A stretch of 64,000 nt of DNA, from positions 868,001 through 932,000 of the forward strand of contig VISH01000002.1 in NCBI GenBank assembly GCA_007827375.1. The letters are read 5' to 3'. The notes beneath the pieces are model-generated. The model searched no databases and had not been told where the DNA came from. It worked only from the letters and a program-made list of their open reading frames with translations. A program made the position numbers and the translations under genes. The stretch's first letter is position 1. The number at the start of each line of letters is the position of its first letter. Positions 8,429 through 19,450 of the stretch are shown one piece after another. This DNA comes from Alteromonadaceae bacterium 2753L.S.0a.02 (GTDB lineage: Bacteria > Pseudomonadota > Gammaproteobacteria > Pseudomonadales > Cellvibrionaceae).

Positions 8429-9718
8429 TTACCCCATTATGATGCAATTGCCACCCAGAGATCGCGCCTTGAAAAGTGCGTCGTCAATTTTTTTAAAGGC
8501 GCTGGCAAAGCTCTCATTGGGGTCGATTTCCGCTACACCGGCACTTATCGTAATCGACGAAGCGCCGCGGTGACTAAAGGCGGCTGCAACCATGGATTTG
8601 CGAATTTGGTCGGCCAGAATATAGCCGCTGGAGCCGACGGTATCGGGGCACAACAGAATAAATTCCTCGCCCTCCCAACGTGAGATGACGTGGTTGGTAC
8701 GCGAGTTGTCTGCAATCAATGAAGCCACTTTTTGTAGGAAAGCATCTGTCTCATTAAGACCCATATTATCTTTCACTCGCTTGAAGTGATCGATACTGAA
8801 CAGGATTAGCGAGACAGGTTCTCCGGGCTGGCGTTTATCAAGAACGTTTTCAACCGCCTGGGTAAAACCAAAGCGATTAAGTGCACCTGTTAACGCATCG
8901 ATTTTTGATAGGTATTTATATTCTTCTTTCTTGGTTTGCAGTTGTTCGTTGTAAGACGCTAACTCTGCAATGCGCCGCGAATTTTTAAGCGCGTGACCGT
9001 AGAACTGATACCAGCGTACTGATGCAAAAATAATAAATGCTGTAATCCACAGTGCGATAATTGACAAATACCAATGTTCTGCGGTAATCCATTCTCCTAA
9101 AAAGTGAATCTTTCGCACAGCGATTATGTGGTCACCATAGGGGAAAGGGCTCGCGAAATCGATACCGATATTAACCACGTTGTTGAAGTTCGGGCGCGCG
9201 CGACTGCGGGGCACGTCATAGCGGTCGATCCACCAATCAGCCACAGAAAACTCAGAGAGATTCAACGTGATCTCATCCGCGAGATCGGAGGTGTTTAGCT
9301 GCACAAACATGAACTTACCAGCGTCCAGCTCATCGCTTCCAGTGATTTCGGGGTCGTAGTTGCGTATATAAAATCGAATCTTTTTTGCCGGACCTGAGTA
9401 GCCGATGTGGAGGCGAATCTTGTCCATTTTCGAAAGATCAAGGCCCTGGATATGGCTGCCTGTGGGCAGCGTAGACATGCCGCAAAAGGGGAAGTCTGTA
9501 CCGGTTCTGAGCCGACACTGCCAGGCGTGGGTTTTTTCGTCCAGCCAGATGGCCTCGCTGTTGCCACCGCTGTGGTTGTCTGCGTAGAGGTGGGCCTCTC
9601 CCTTGGAGTCAGCTATGATCGCCACCGAACGCACTGGCAATAGTTTGTGGCAGCCCAGCAGAATCAGGGTAATTACGGGCGCAATGATAAGAAATACAAG
9701 GTTGCTGCGGTTTTTCAA
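8429..9718 (-). CDS. Membrane GGDEF protein with a periplasmic beta-rich sensor domain
   Basis: A 429-aa putative diguanylate cyclase. It has an N-terminal membrane helix (LVFLIIAPVITLILLG), a periplasmic domain of about 170 residues, a second helix (WYLSIIALWITAFIIFASV), a short coiled linker and a C-terminal GGDEF domain. The periplasmic part (LDLSKMDKIRLHIGYSG, FYIRNYDPE, LNLSEFSVADWW) resembles CBM11/CIA30-like jelly-roll domains; this is inference from the pattern. The catalytic motif reads EGEEF, so the first glycine is replaced, and there is no RxxD inhibitory site. Activity is possible but uncertain. The only in-frame start is a TTG at 9718 with a weak ribosome site. It precedes the binding-protein gene at 8316 on the same strand. 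Confidence 0.82.
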   Translation of the reverse strand: MKNRSNLVFLIIAPVITLILLGCHKLLPVRSVAIIADSKGEAHLYADNHSGGNSEAIWLDEKTHAWQCRLRTGTDFPFCGMSTLPTGSHIQGLDLSKMDKIRLHIGYSGPAKKIRFYIRNYDPEITGSDELDAGKFMFVQLNTSDLADEITLNLSEFSVADWWIDRYDVPRSRARPNFNNVVNIGIDFASPFPYGDHIIAVRKIHFLGEWITAEHWYLSIIALWITAFIIFASVRWYQFYGHALKNSRRIAELASYNEQLQTKKEEYKYLSKIDALTGALNRFGFTQAVENVLDKRQPGEPVSLILFSIDHFKRVKDNMGLNETDAFLQKVASLIADNSRTNHVISRWEGEEFILLCPDTVGSSGYILADQIRKSMVAAAFSHRGASSITISAGVAEIDPNESFASAFKKIDDALFKARSLGGNCIIMG

Positions 9719-9968
9719 GCTCGATTCTTGTTGTTTGGTTTAAGTTTCGTTGTTAAGCCTATGTTTATTCAGTACTTTATATAATTTTTTTCATAATAAG
9801 ATGTTAAGCTTTATCAAGAGTAGTGCAAACAAATTCGTAACACTTATGATCTCAGTATAGTCCTAGCTTACGGAACTATCTGGGCTATTATTTTGATTGG
9901 TAGTTCTTTTTCACGACAAACTAGCGCGCCAATATGGCATGGCCTTTGGGTCTGGAGGATTGCGTTTA

Positions 9969-11819
9969 ATGCTGAACATTATGAAAAGTGCCATTCGAGC
10001 ACTCCTTATCATGAGTTTTTTCGGGCTGATTGGCAGCTGTGGCGGTTCTGGTAGCGCTTTGGTCGGCTCCGATAATAATTCGAATAGCAGTTCCAGCACT
10101 TCCAGTAGTGGGGGGCCCACCATCGAGCCTGATCCCGACAATGTTCAGAGCATCTCATTGCTGGTGAGAGGGCTTTCGGGAAGTTTGGTGATTAGTACAA
10201 ATGGAGTACAACGAACCCAGACCAGAAATGGCAGTGTAGTCATTGGTAATTTACCGCTTGGTGAGATCCCCGTGACTCTCGTATCAAACCCGGATCAGCA
10301 GCAATGCTTGTTTGAAAGCACATCGTCTGCTTCAGCAAATCTTTCTGAAAATTCGGAGACTGCGGTTATTACCTGCAGCGATTTATTAACTCTTACTGGG
10401 GTTATTTATGAAGCCGGCACACAAAACCCTTTGAGTGGGGTATCGGCGAGTATGCGAGCTTTTGATTCAAACGGAAATCTATTGGTTCAGCAAACCGACA
10501 TCACTGGCAATGATGGAGTCTACTTACTGGAAAATATTCAAGTAGGCGAGTTCGATCGAGTTGTCTTGAGCATAGAGCATGATCAATACGATCTGTTTAG
10601 CCTGCCAATCGCAGAATCACCGTCAACACTTTATGTTGAACAGAACTATTCACTCAGTTCAGCAAAGCAGTCCGCGACCTTCGATCCAACATCATCTCAA
10701 AATCTTGTATTGGGAGATGTAGAAATTGATATATCCGCAAATAGTTTGCGAACAAACTCTGGCGACTTACCAAGCGGTAATGTGACAGTTTTTGTATCCT
10801 CCCTAGACGCGTCTTTTGCACCTGAGTTGCTGCCTGGCGGGTATCTTTCGGCAGGAAACGAGGCACTCCAGAATTACGGTGCAGCTAGTGTGCGTTTTTT
10901 CAGTGGTACAGAAGAGTTGGTGTTTACAAGTGGCGCCGCAGCAACGGTGCGTTTTCCAGCGGCGGTACGAGCCGATGGTGCCCCCCCCAACGGAGCTGTA
11001 CATTATTACGACCGAGAAACAGGGTTCTGGGTTGCTACAACGGCAGCGAGTATGCCGACTATAGGTGTCTACGAGCTCAGTGTGAATCAATCTACGGTTT
11101 GGGGAGTGTTTGATTCTTATCCTACGGTGATGATCAATGGCTGCGTTCGAGATGCTGAGGGCTATCGGGTGGCGGATACGCTTATAATTACTCAGGGGCT
11201 GGAATACATTGGTCGCTTGTTGGAATACACCGATGAATACGGAAATTTTTCTATAGGCGCAAAGGCGAATTCCTCAGTATTTCTTTATGCGCGTTCCGAT
11301 GTGGCTAGCCGGACCATTTCGGTTGACACCCAATCCGATACTGTATTGCTACAGGATTGCTTGATTGTGGACCCTAACACTACCACGGTTACTCTGACCT
11401 GGGGTGAAGCTCCCTCCGACTTAGATACTCATTTAATTGGGCCCAATGGCTCCGGCGGTACTTTTCATATCTACTACTCAAATAAAAATGAAACCGTTGG
11501 TAGTGGCGTCCGCATTTCCTTGGACGTGGATGATATAAATAGTTATGGTCCCGAGGTGACCACCATACCTCGTTTCCCAGCAGCAGGAACATACAGCTAC
11601 TACGTGCACAATTTCACGCGCAGCGGTAGTATGCTTGCTTCGCCCACCCGCATTGCTTTATTTACGGGACAGACTGAGTATGTATACTTTATCGATGAAG
11701 AACCGAGTACAACGTGCTGGCACGTATTCGATATTGAGGTGAATAGCAGTCTCGAGCCGTCGGTGATTGTAGCCGGCGAGTCGGTGAGCCCCTCCACCTA
11801 CTGTCTTGAGGGTCCCTAG
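9969..11819 (+). CDS. Large surface lipoprotein with a CarboxypepD_reg-like and a YfaP/DUF2135-like domain
   Basis: A 616-aa probable lipoprotein of unknown role. The signal peptide ends in an acceptable lipobox (LIGSC). It is followed by a Ser/Asn linker (SNSSSSTSSS), typical of secreted proteins in this bacterial group. A carboxypeptidase-regulatory-like Ig fold follows (LTGVIYEAGTQNPLSGVSA... GNDGVYLLENIQVGEF), then a second such fold (INGCVRDAEGY... DEYGNFSIGA), and at the end a domain with the signature LTWGEAPSDLDTHLIGP seen in YfaP-like proteins. The frame is open from 9897, but the ATG at 9969 has GGAGG eight bases upstream and gives the lipoprotein signal, so it was chosen. A strong hairpin follows the stop. 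Confidence 0.72.
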   Translation: MLNIMKSAIRALLIMSFFGLIGSCGGSGSALVGSDNNSNSSSSTSSSGGPTIEPDPDNVQSISLLVRGLSGSLVISTNGVQRTQTRNGSVVIGNLPLGEIPVTLVSNPDQQQCLFESTSSASANLSENSETAVITCSDLLTLTGVIYEAGTQNPLSGVSASMRAFDSNGNLLVQQTDITGNDGVYLLENIQVGEFDRVVLSIEHDQYDLFSLPIAESPSTLYVEQNYSLSSAKQSATFDPTSSQNLVLGDVEIDISANSLRTNSGDLPSGNVTVFVSSLDASFAPELLPGGYLSAGNEALQNYGAASVRFFSGTEELVFTSGAAATVRFPAAVRADGAPPNGAVHYYDRETGFWVATTAASMPTIGVYELSVNQSTVWGVFDSYPTVMINGCVRDAEGYRVADTLIITQGLEYIGRLLEYTDEYGNFSIGAKANSSVFLYARSDVASRTISVDTQSDTVLLQDCLIVDPNTTTVTLTWGEAPSDLDTHLIGPNGSGGTFHIYYSNKNETVGSGVRISLDVDDINSYGPEVTTIPRFPAAGTYSYYVHNFTRSGSMLASPTRIALFTGQTEYVYFIDEEPSTTCWHVFDIEVNSSLEPSVIVAGESVSPSTYCLEGP

Positions 11820-11831
11820 TAAAAACTTTTT

Positions 11832-11864
11832 CGCCCCTCCCTGAGAAATGCTCAGGGAGGGGCG
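11832..11864 (+). other. Perfect 14-bp hairpin between lipoprotein and acyltransferase genes
   Basis: A perfect 14-bp, GC-rich stem (11832-11845 with 11851-11864, loop AAATG) lies 12 bases after the lipoprotein stop. The right arm contains the AGGGAGGGG that would be the ribosome site for the ATG at 11870. No T-run follows on the plus strand; on the minus strand a run of A and T flanks it. It could end transcription, hide the downstream ribosome site, or both. Confidence 0.7.
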
Positions 11865-11869
11865 ATACC

Positions 11870-12874
11870 ATGGGTATTCTTCGCAAAGTACTGATAACAA
11901 CAAATTGCAATTTCTTTATGATGGACCCCGACGGCCAAAGCTCACAATCCTCAGCTCTGGCAAGCTTGCTAAGACAAAAGCACCCCAAATATTGGGCGCT
12001 GGCTCTGGCAATATTATTTTTCTCAGCCGTTTCAAAATTGCCATACGCAGTGTTGTTGGTGTTTGGTAAACTGTTTGGAACGCTGATCTATCTTGCGGGT
12101 GGTCGCGTTCGTCGCATTGCTTACGCGAATATCACCGCTTGCTATCCGACCTTGAGTAGGCAGGAATGTAAGCAGCGAGCGTTTCGCAGTTTTAAAGAAC
12201 TGGGCATTGCAACGATGGAAACCTTTCGTGTGTGGTTTGGAGATGCTGCCGCATTTTACGAGCCCCGAACCAAGCTGGTGGGTGATGCGTACTGGCAGTC
12301 AGCACTTGACAGCGGCAAAGGGGTAATATTGGTCTCTTGTCATTTCGGAAGTCTGGATCTCAATGCGACATTAGCGGCGCTTCATGTCAGGAAATCGCGC
12401 AAGTATGCTTTTACTTATCGCAGACCCTCGGATGATCTTGTCAACAATTTTTTAGTTGAAAAACGTTCGCCCTACAGCGATTATTTTTTTCCGGTGAGTA
12501 ATTTGGTTGGCATTATCAGGCTGCTAAAAAAAGGTGGAGTGGTTTGGTATGCCCCGGATATTGAAGTGAAAAATAAAAATTCCGTATTTGCAGATTTTTT
12601 AGGAGTGCCGGCTTCCACCACGGCGGGTTTGAGTAAACTTGCTGCTGCGGGAGATGCCCTAATTCTGCCATTCGGGCACTACCGCAACCCTGATAACAGT
12701 TACACCCTAAAATTCTTTGAGCCTTTAAAAAACTTCCCGAGTGGCGATCCTGTGGCTGATACACGGCAGATAAATAAAGCGATTGAGGACATTATCGAGC
12801 CTTATCCCGAACGTTATTGGTGGGCCATCAAACGTTTTAAAAACCGACCGGAAGGTTACACAAAGCTCTATTAA
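11870..12874 (+). CDS. LpxL/HtrB-family lipid A (Kdo2-lipid IVA) acyltransferase
   Basis: A 334-aa inner-membrane acyltransferase of the lysophospholipid/lipid A family, which adds a secondary acyl chain to lipid A from acyl-ACP. After an N-terminal hydrophobic anchor (YWALALAILFFSAV) come the ITACYP motif of the family and the HX4D/E catalytic motif, here CHFGSLD with Asp in place of the commoner Glu. The conserved late block YWWAIKRFKNRPEG matches the family RFKTRPEG. The first ATG (11870) has its ribosome site inside a hairpin; the ATGs at 11918 and 11921 are alternatives and would give a more usual N-terminus. Which of LpxL, LpxM or LpxP it matches best cannot be told here. Confidence 0.85.
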   Translation: MGILRKVLITTNCNFFMMDPDGQSSQSSALASLLRQKHPKYWALALAILFFSAVSKLPYAVLLVFGKLFGTLIYLAGGRVRRIAYANITACYPTLSRQECKQRAFRSFKELGIATMETFRVWFGDAAAFYEPRTKLVGDAYWQSALDSGKGVILVSCHFGSLDLNATLAALHVRKSRKYAFTYRRPSDDLVNNFLVEKRSPYSDYFFPVSNLVGIIRLLKKGGVVWYAPDIEVKNKNSVFADFLGVPASTTAGLSKLAAAGDALILPFGHYRNPDNSYTLKFFEPLKNFPSGDPVADTRQINKAIEDIIEPYPERYWWAIKRFKNRPEGYTKLY

Positions 12875-12986
12875 TCGCTGATTAATATTTAAGTTTAGTG
12901 ATTTTTAGCCGGGATATTGGGCTCTTCAACCCATTATTGGACATTCTACCTTCGCTACGTTATAACAATTAACAAGCCGTCATTCG

Positions 12987-13858
12987 ATGTACCTGACTAT
13001 GCGTTGCGCCATCCTGTTTTCATTGCTTTTGGTTCTAGTTTCGCCGGTTTTTATTGCGGCAGCAGAACCGAGCAGCCCCTTGTCTGTAAAAGATTCCAGC
13101 GCGACGCCCGTTACCCTTCCCTACCTTTTATCACAGGATGTGAATCACGAGGATTATTATTTCTCGCAACTCATCATTCTCGCGATGGATAAATCGGTGA
13201 ATGAATTTGGCGCCTGGAAAAAACAACATCATTCCTCCTGGTTGCGAGACAAACGCCTGAGGCTTGCATTGGAGCACGGCGAGCTGGATGTTATATGGTC
13301 ACAAACAAACGCTGCTTTTGAGAAAGACATGCAGGCCATTAAATTTCCACTGCTGCGCGGTCTGGGGCACTACCGTTTATTGTTGATACGCGAAGCCGAT
13401 CAAGCGCTATTCGACAAAGTGCAGTCACTTCAGCAGTTGGCAAAGTTTACAGGTGGCATGGGTGCTCAATGGCCGGATGTTCCCATTATGATGGCCAATA
13501 ATCTACCGCAGGTCACCGTACCAGGCTTTGGGAAGTTGTTTCGGATGCTTGCTGCAGGCAGGTTCGATTATTTTTCACGGGGTATCTATCAAATACAATC
13601 GGAAGTGGATTTCTATCCCGATCTGCCACTTGCCATCGAAAAACATCTGTTATTAAGTTATCCCAGTAATTTCTATTTCTTCGTTAAAAAAGGCAACGAA
13701 GCGCTTGCACAACGAATTTTAATCGGTTTGAAAAATGCCGACGCCGATGGAAGTTTTTCTGAGCTGTTTAATCAGGTACCTCGATATCGCTGGGCAATGC
13801 ACGAATTGCAAACGAGCAATCGCTTGGAGCTCAAGCTCGCCATGCCGGAAGAAACCCC

Positions 13859-13862
<4 letters not shown>
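12987..13862 (+). CDS. Orphan periplasmic solute-binding-like protein, paralogue 2
   Basis: A 291-aa exported protein with signal peptide MRCAILFSLLLVLVSPVFIAAA (the ATG at 12999 is an equally good start). It carries the same three blocks as the proteins at 7423-8316 and 39925-40854: AIKFPLLRGLGHYRLLLI, RFDYFSRGIYQIQ and YPSNFYFFVKK...GSFSELF. No transporter genes lie beside it. Its stop codon overlaps the stop of the convergent hybrid kinase through a shared TTAA, so the two genes abut exactly. Ligand unknown; a sensory role with a membrane kinase or cyclase is plausible but unproven. Confidence 0.75.
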
Positions 13863-15583
<1,721 letters not shown>

Positions 15584-15995
15584 GCTTCAGGGTCCTAAGG
15601 CGGGGTGTGCTTATCTCAGGTGATTTTGCCACAGGATGCGGCCTGCGCATGGCTGAATTATAGAGGATCTTGGCATGGTAAGCCTTGTTCTGGTTCGACC
15701 TGTAGGTTACTACACGGGTATTTTACAGAGTTATCTTGCCTGCCTCCCGAACCATTAGCGCGCATTGGGTACATTTCAATGCTGAATATGACGCACTTAT
15801 GTAATTTTAACTGCACCAAAGTAATTCTTATTTAAAAAATATTGGGTTATCTGGGTGCAAATTACCTATGAGAAGTTAGCCCGAATTTCTAAACAATAGA
15901 CTCTGGGTCTTTAACTCATTGATTTTTAGTAAAAAAAACTGCTTTCCAGTATTTGGCAGTTATTTTGCTCTTCTCAGACGCAAGCCAACTACCGA
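15584..15995. other. Intergenic region upstream of the redox operon
   Basis: This AT-rich 412-base region lies between two divergent transcription units, the hybrid kinase and the cytochrome operon, and must contain both promoters. I see no open frame of good quality. A TTGAT-N4-AGTAA sequence near 15919 resembles half of an FNR/Anr site, but the second half is poor. Confidence 0.4.
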
Positions 15996-15998
15996 TTG

Positions 15999-18050
15999 AT
16001 GTTTAAAGCAATGGACGAACTTGTTGTTTCTCCTCGTCAAGCCGAAGCGCAAGCCGATAATTCTGGTGGTATGAAGGCGCACGCTCCAGGTGTTATACAG
16101 AATACCACGCGCATTGTGGTTATCGGTTCAGGGCCGGTAGGCGTCAGGTTTGTACACGAATATCTCAAGCGCAACCCGGGAGCGGCATTAACTCTTATGG
16201 GTGATGAGCCGTTTCAGCCCTACAACCGTGTGCAGCTTTCCACTTTACTCGCCGGCGAAGTGACTATGGAGGATATTATCCTGCCTTTACCAAGTCAGGC
16301 GCAGTACCAGCACTTTCGTCATCAGGTTGCACGGGTGGTCGCGATTGATACCGAGCGCAAAACTGTGCTCGATTCGCGAGGTGTGGAAATCGATTTCGAT
16401 GCCTTGGTTATCGCCACAGGGTCACGTGCGCACATTCCTCACATCCCAGGCGTTGATCAAAAAGGGGTGTACACCTTTCGAAATTTAAAAGACACCGAAT
16501 TTCTATATTCACGGATCGCACGCTGTCGCCATTTGGTGGTGGTTGGTGGGGGTCTATTGGGTATCGAAGCTGCCCGTGCGCTGCGCAGAGCGAATACCCA
16601 AGTAACTTTAGTGCAACAATCGAACCGTCTCATGAACCGTCAGTTAGACGAGAAAGCAGCAAACCTGTTGCGACGAAGAGTTGAAAACGCTGGTATCGCG
16701 GTGATTACTGAATCCGGGGTGCGTGAAGTTTTGGGGCAGGAATCTCGTGTTACAGGTGTACGCTTGCGTAACGGCACAATTTTGGAGTGTGACACAGTTT
16801 TGCTGTGCGCGGGGATTCGTCCAAATGTAGATCTCGCGCGGGCCGCCAAAATAAAAGTGGCTACTGGTGTTTTGGTGGACGATGAATTACGCACTTCAGC
16901 TGAGGGGGTTTATGCGATTGGCGAATGTTGTGAGCATCGGGGTCAAACGTACGGGCTGGTGAATCCAGGTTTGGAGCAAGCAGCGGTTGCCGCCGAAACT
17001 GTTGCGCAACAGGACTCCCGTTATATCGGGTCGCTGGAAGTCAGCCGTCTCAAGGTATTGGGTGAAACGGTTTGCAGCATGGGGGATGTTACCGATCCAG
17101 TGTTTCGAGCGCGCCAATACCAACTTACCTGGCAGTCACGGGACAAACGCAAATATCGCAAGGTTGTGGTTACCAAAGGCAAAGTTACCGGTGCTTTGTG
17201 TTTCGGTGACTGGGAAGAAATTCCCAGAGTGCAGGAAGCCTATCAAACCGAACGAAAAATTTACCTTTGGCATCTGCTGCGATTTTTAACCACGGGCTAT
17301 CTTTGGACTCAAGATTCTGATGTCGCACTTTGGCCTAGCAGCGCAGTAATTTGCCAGTGTAACTCGGTTACGCAAGGCGAACTGGTAGCTGCGATGGGGC
17401 AGGGGTGTAGCAGTGTCAGTGAATTGCGTCAGGCCACGCGCGCATCCTCCACCTGCGGTTCCTGCAAGCCATTTCTACAATCATTATTGGGTAACCAGGT
17501 CGAGCCGGAAAAAGAAAAAGCCTGGCTGCCGTTATTTGTTCTGAGTTTATTAGCGGCAAGCGTTGCGGTTTTAGTGAGTTATATCCCCGGCTTAACTGTT
17601 GGGGAGAGCGTGCAAACCCCGGCGCCCTTCGAGCATATCTGGAACGATAAATTTTACAAACAGGTAACGGGTTTTTCCCTCCTTGGCCTGACCTCAATAG
17701 GTTTACTAATGTCGTTGCGCAAGCGTCTGAAGTTTAATGTTATTGCGCGTTTAGGTGATTACGCCTGGTGGCGACTACTCCATGTTTTTCTCGGTGCGAC
17801 TTGCGCTGGTTTATTGTTTTTTCATACAGGTTTGCATCTTGGTGAAAATTTAAATTTCTGGTTGATGCTGAATTTTCTCATTGTATTGGGGTTGGGAGCG
17901 ATTACCGGTGTTATTGTTTCGTTAAGTCACAAACTGGTGCCCCCGCAGGCACGCAAGTTGCGCAGCTTTTGGAATTGGGCGCACACCTTGGTCGCTTGGC
18001 CGCTGCCGGTGTTACTCCTCATGCATATCCTCTCTGTTTACTACTTTTAA
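15999..18050 (+). CDS. NirB-like NAD(P)H flavoprotein fused to BFD [2Fe-2S] domain and membrane cytochrome b
   Basis: A 683-aa fusion. Residues of about 38-330 form a pyridine-nucleotide disulphide-oxidoreductase core with FAD motif VVIGSGPVGVRF, NAD motif VVVGGGLLGIEAARAL and the late FAD motif GVYAIGECCEH, as in the nitrite reductase large subunit NirB. Near 452-500 lies a BFD-like [2Fe-2S] domain (CQC... CGSC). The remainder is membrane-bound with two HX13H pairs (His595/His609 and His662/His676) that could hold two b haems. No sirohaem or nitrite-reductase domain is present. It could carry electrons from cytoplasmic NAD(P)H through the membrane to the multihaem cytochrome encoded six bases downstream. 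A TTG precedes the chosen ATG; another ATG lies at 16011. Confidence 0.85.
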   Translation: MFKAMDELVVSPRQAEAQADNSGGMKAHAPGVIQNTTRIVVIGSGPVGVRFVHEYLKRNPGAALTLMGDEPFQPYNRVQLSTLLAGEVTMEDIILPLPSQAQYQHFRHQVARVVAIDTERKTVLDSRGVEIDFDALVIATGSRAHIPHIPGVDQKGVYTFRNLKDTEFLYSRIARCRHLVVVGGGLLGIEAARALRRANTQVTLVQQSNRLMNRQLDEKAANLLRRRVENAGIAVITESGVREVLGQESRVTGVRLRNGTILECDTVLLCAGIRPNVDLARAAKIKVATGVLVDDELRTSAEGVYAIGECCEHRGQTYGLVNPGLEQAAVAAETVAQQDSRYIGSLEVSRLKVLGETVCSMGDVTDPVFRARQYQLTWQSRDKRKYRKVVVTKGKVTGALCFGDWEEIPRVQEAYQTERKIYLWHLLRFLTTGYLWTQDSDVALWPSSAVICQCNSVTQGELVAAMGQGCSSVSELRQATRASSTCGSCKPFLQSLLGNQVEPEKEKAWLPLFVLSLLAASVAVLVSYIPGLTVGESVQTPAPFEHIWNDKFYKQVTGFSLLGLTSIGLLMSLRKRLKFNVIARLGDYAWWRLLHVFLGATCAGLLFFHTGLHLGENLNFWLMLNFLIVLGLGAITGVIVSLSHKLVPPQARKLRSFWNWAHTLVAWPLPVLLLMHILSVYYF

Positions 18051-18056
18051 AATTCT

Positions 18057-19385
18057 ATGAATCGTTGGCTCTGGCTTTTGTGGCTGTTACTAGCATTGGG
18101 TTTCGGCGGTACGCTCGCCTGGAAAATGTTCGCTTCGGAAAATAAGGACCTGTATCTCATCGGCGACACAACTTATGGCCATTATCAGATTGAGATGGCT
18201 TGTGAAACCTGTCATACCAGCCCTTTTGGTGGCGAGGAAATATTACAGGACGCCTGTACCAGCTGCCACGCTGAAGACTTGGAGCAGGCACACGATTCAC
18301 ACCCTAAAAAGAAATTTACCGACCCTCGTAACGCAAGTCGGATTGAAGTTTTGGACGCCCGCTATTGCGTGAGTTGCCATACCGAACATCAACACGAACA
18401 GACGCGCACAATGGGCGTTACCCTACCCGATGATTATTGTTACCACTGTCACCAGGAAGTTGGAGAGGAGCGTGAAAGTCATAAAGGTTTGCCTTACGAC
18501 AGTTGCGCTAGCGCCGGTTGCCATAATTTCCACGATAATCGAGCACTGTACGAAGATTTTTTAGTGGACAACGCCGGTCAGCCTTGGCTGTTGGATATTG
18601 CGACACTCGCGAAACCTAACGCTGCCCACAAGCAAATTAAACCCGGCGCGCAGCCGCTTACTTTGCAGGATGCAAGCTACAGCGCGGCGCTTGATGTTCC
18701 AGAACATATTCCCCACGAGTGGGCGAGCAGCAGCCATGCGCAAGCAGGAGTGAACTGTAGCGACTGTCACAGCGAGGGTGATGACAACATCTGGATCGCC
18801 AAGCCGGGGCATCTGCAATGTGCAAACTGCCACGAAAATGAGGTGAAAACCTTTACCGAAGGTAAGCATGGCATGCGCTTGTCCGGTACGGTGAGCAAGC
18901 CGCTACAGCCGGTTGGGCCGGCTGATTCGCACATGGAGTTCACCAAGTCAGGGCAGCAGCTGCACCAAAGTTGTAATGCCTGCCATCAATCTCATGCATT
19001 TAATCGGGTCAAAGCTGCAGCGGATGCTTGTTTAGGGTGCCATGCAGACGAACATTCTCTGTCTTTTTATGACTCACCACATGGCAAAAGCTGGCAAGAA
19101 AATCACCAAACAGAGCAGGCATATAAATTGGTAAGTTGCGCCACATGCCACATGCCGCGTGATGCGCGCGGCAAGGGCGACAAGCAAACAGTGCGCGTCA
19201 ACCACAACCAGAATTTCAATTTGCGTCCCAACGAAAAGATGATCCGCAGTGTTTGCATGGATTGTCATGGCCTGGGATTTGCTATTGATGCCTTAGCCGA
19301 TCCAGTATTAATTAAAAACAATTTCAACGGCAAACCGGGTGTGCACATTGAGTCCATTGATTGGGCTCTTAAACGTGAAAAATAA
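18057..19385 (+). CDS. Membrane-anchored 11-haem c-type cytochrome
   Basis: A 442-aa periplasmic cytochrome held by an N-terminal helix (WLWLLWLLLALGFGGTLAW). I count ten CXXCH sites, beginning at residues 49, 67, 104, 128, 234, 255, 306, 325, 361 and 400, plus one CX4CH (CASAGCH) at 150, making 11 possible c haems. The C-terminal part (CNACHQSHAF, CLGCHADEHSLSFYDSPHG, CATCHMPR) resembles the haem-packing order of octahaem hydroxylamine-oxidoreductase/MccA-like proteins; this is inference. It lies six bases after the flavocytochrome and is probably its redox partner. It could pass electrons to the lipoprotein cytochromes or be a reductase itself. It is shorter per haem than HAO. Confidence 0.88.
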   Translation: MNRWLWLLWLLLALGFGGTLAWKMFASENKDLYLIGDTTYGHYQIEMACETCHTSPFGGEEILQDACTSCHAEDLEQAHDSHPKKKFTDPRNASRIEVLDARYCVSCHTEHQHEQTRTMGVTLPDDYCYHCHQEVGEERESHKGLPYDSCASAGCHNFHDNRALYEDFLVDNAGQPWLLDIATLAKPNAAHKQIKPGAQPLTLQDASYSAALDVPEHIPHEWASSSHAQAGVNCSDCHSEGDDNIWIAKPGHLQCANCHENEVKTFTEGKHGMRLSGTVSKPLQPVGPADSHMEFTKSGQQLHQSCNACHQSHAFNRVKAAADACLGCHADEHSLSFYDSPHGKSWQENHQTEQAYKLVSCATCHMPRDARGKGDKQTVRVNHNQNFNLRPNEKMIRSVCMDCHGLGFAIDALADPVLIKNNFNGKPGVHIESIDWALKREK

Positions 19386-19450
19386 ATACAAGCATTCGCT
19401 TGTTTTTAATTCAGGTAACTCGAGACTGACTTTTTCTGTGGGAGAGAAAC

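Noticed and set aside
15915..15935. FNR/Anr-like site before the redox operon
   Set aside because: Only the TTGAT half is good; the second half matches three of five bases, which is expected by chance in AT-rich DNA.
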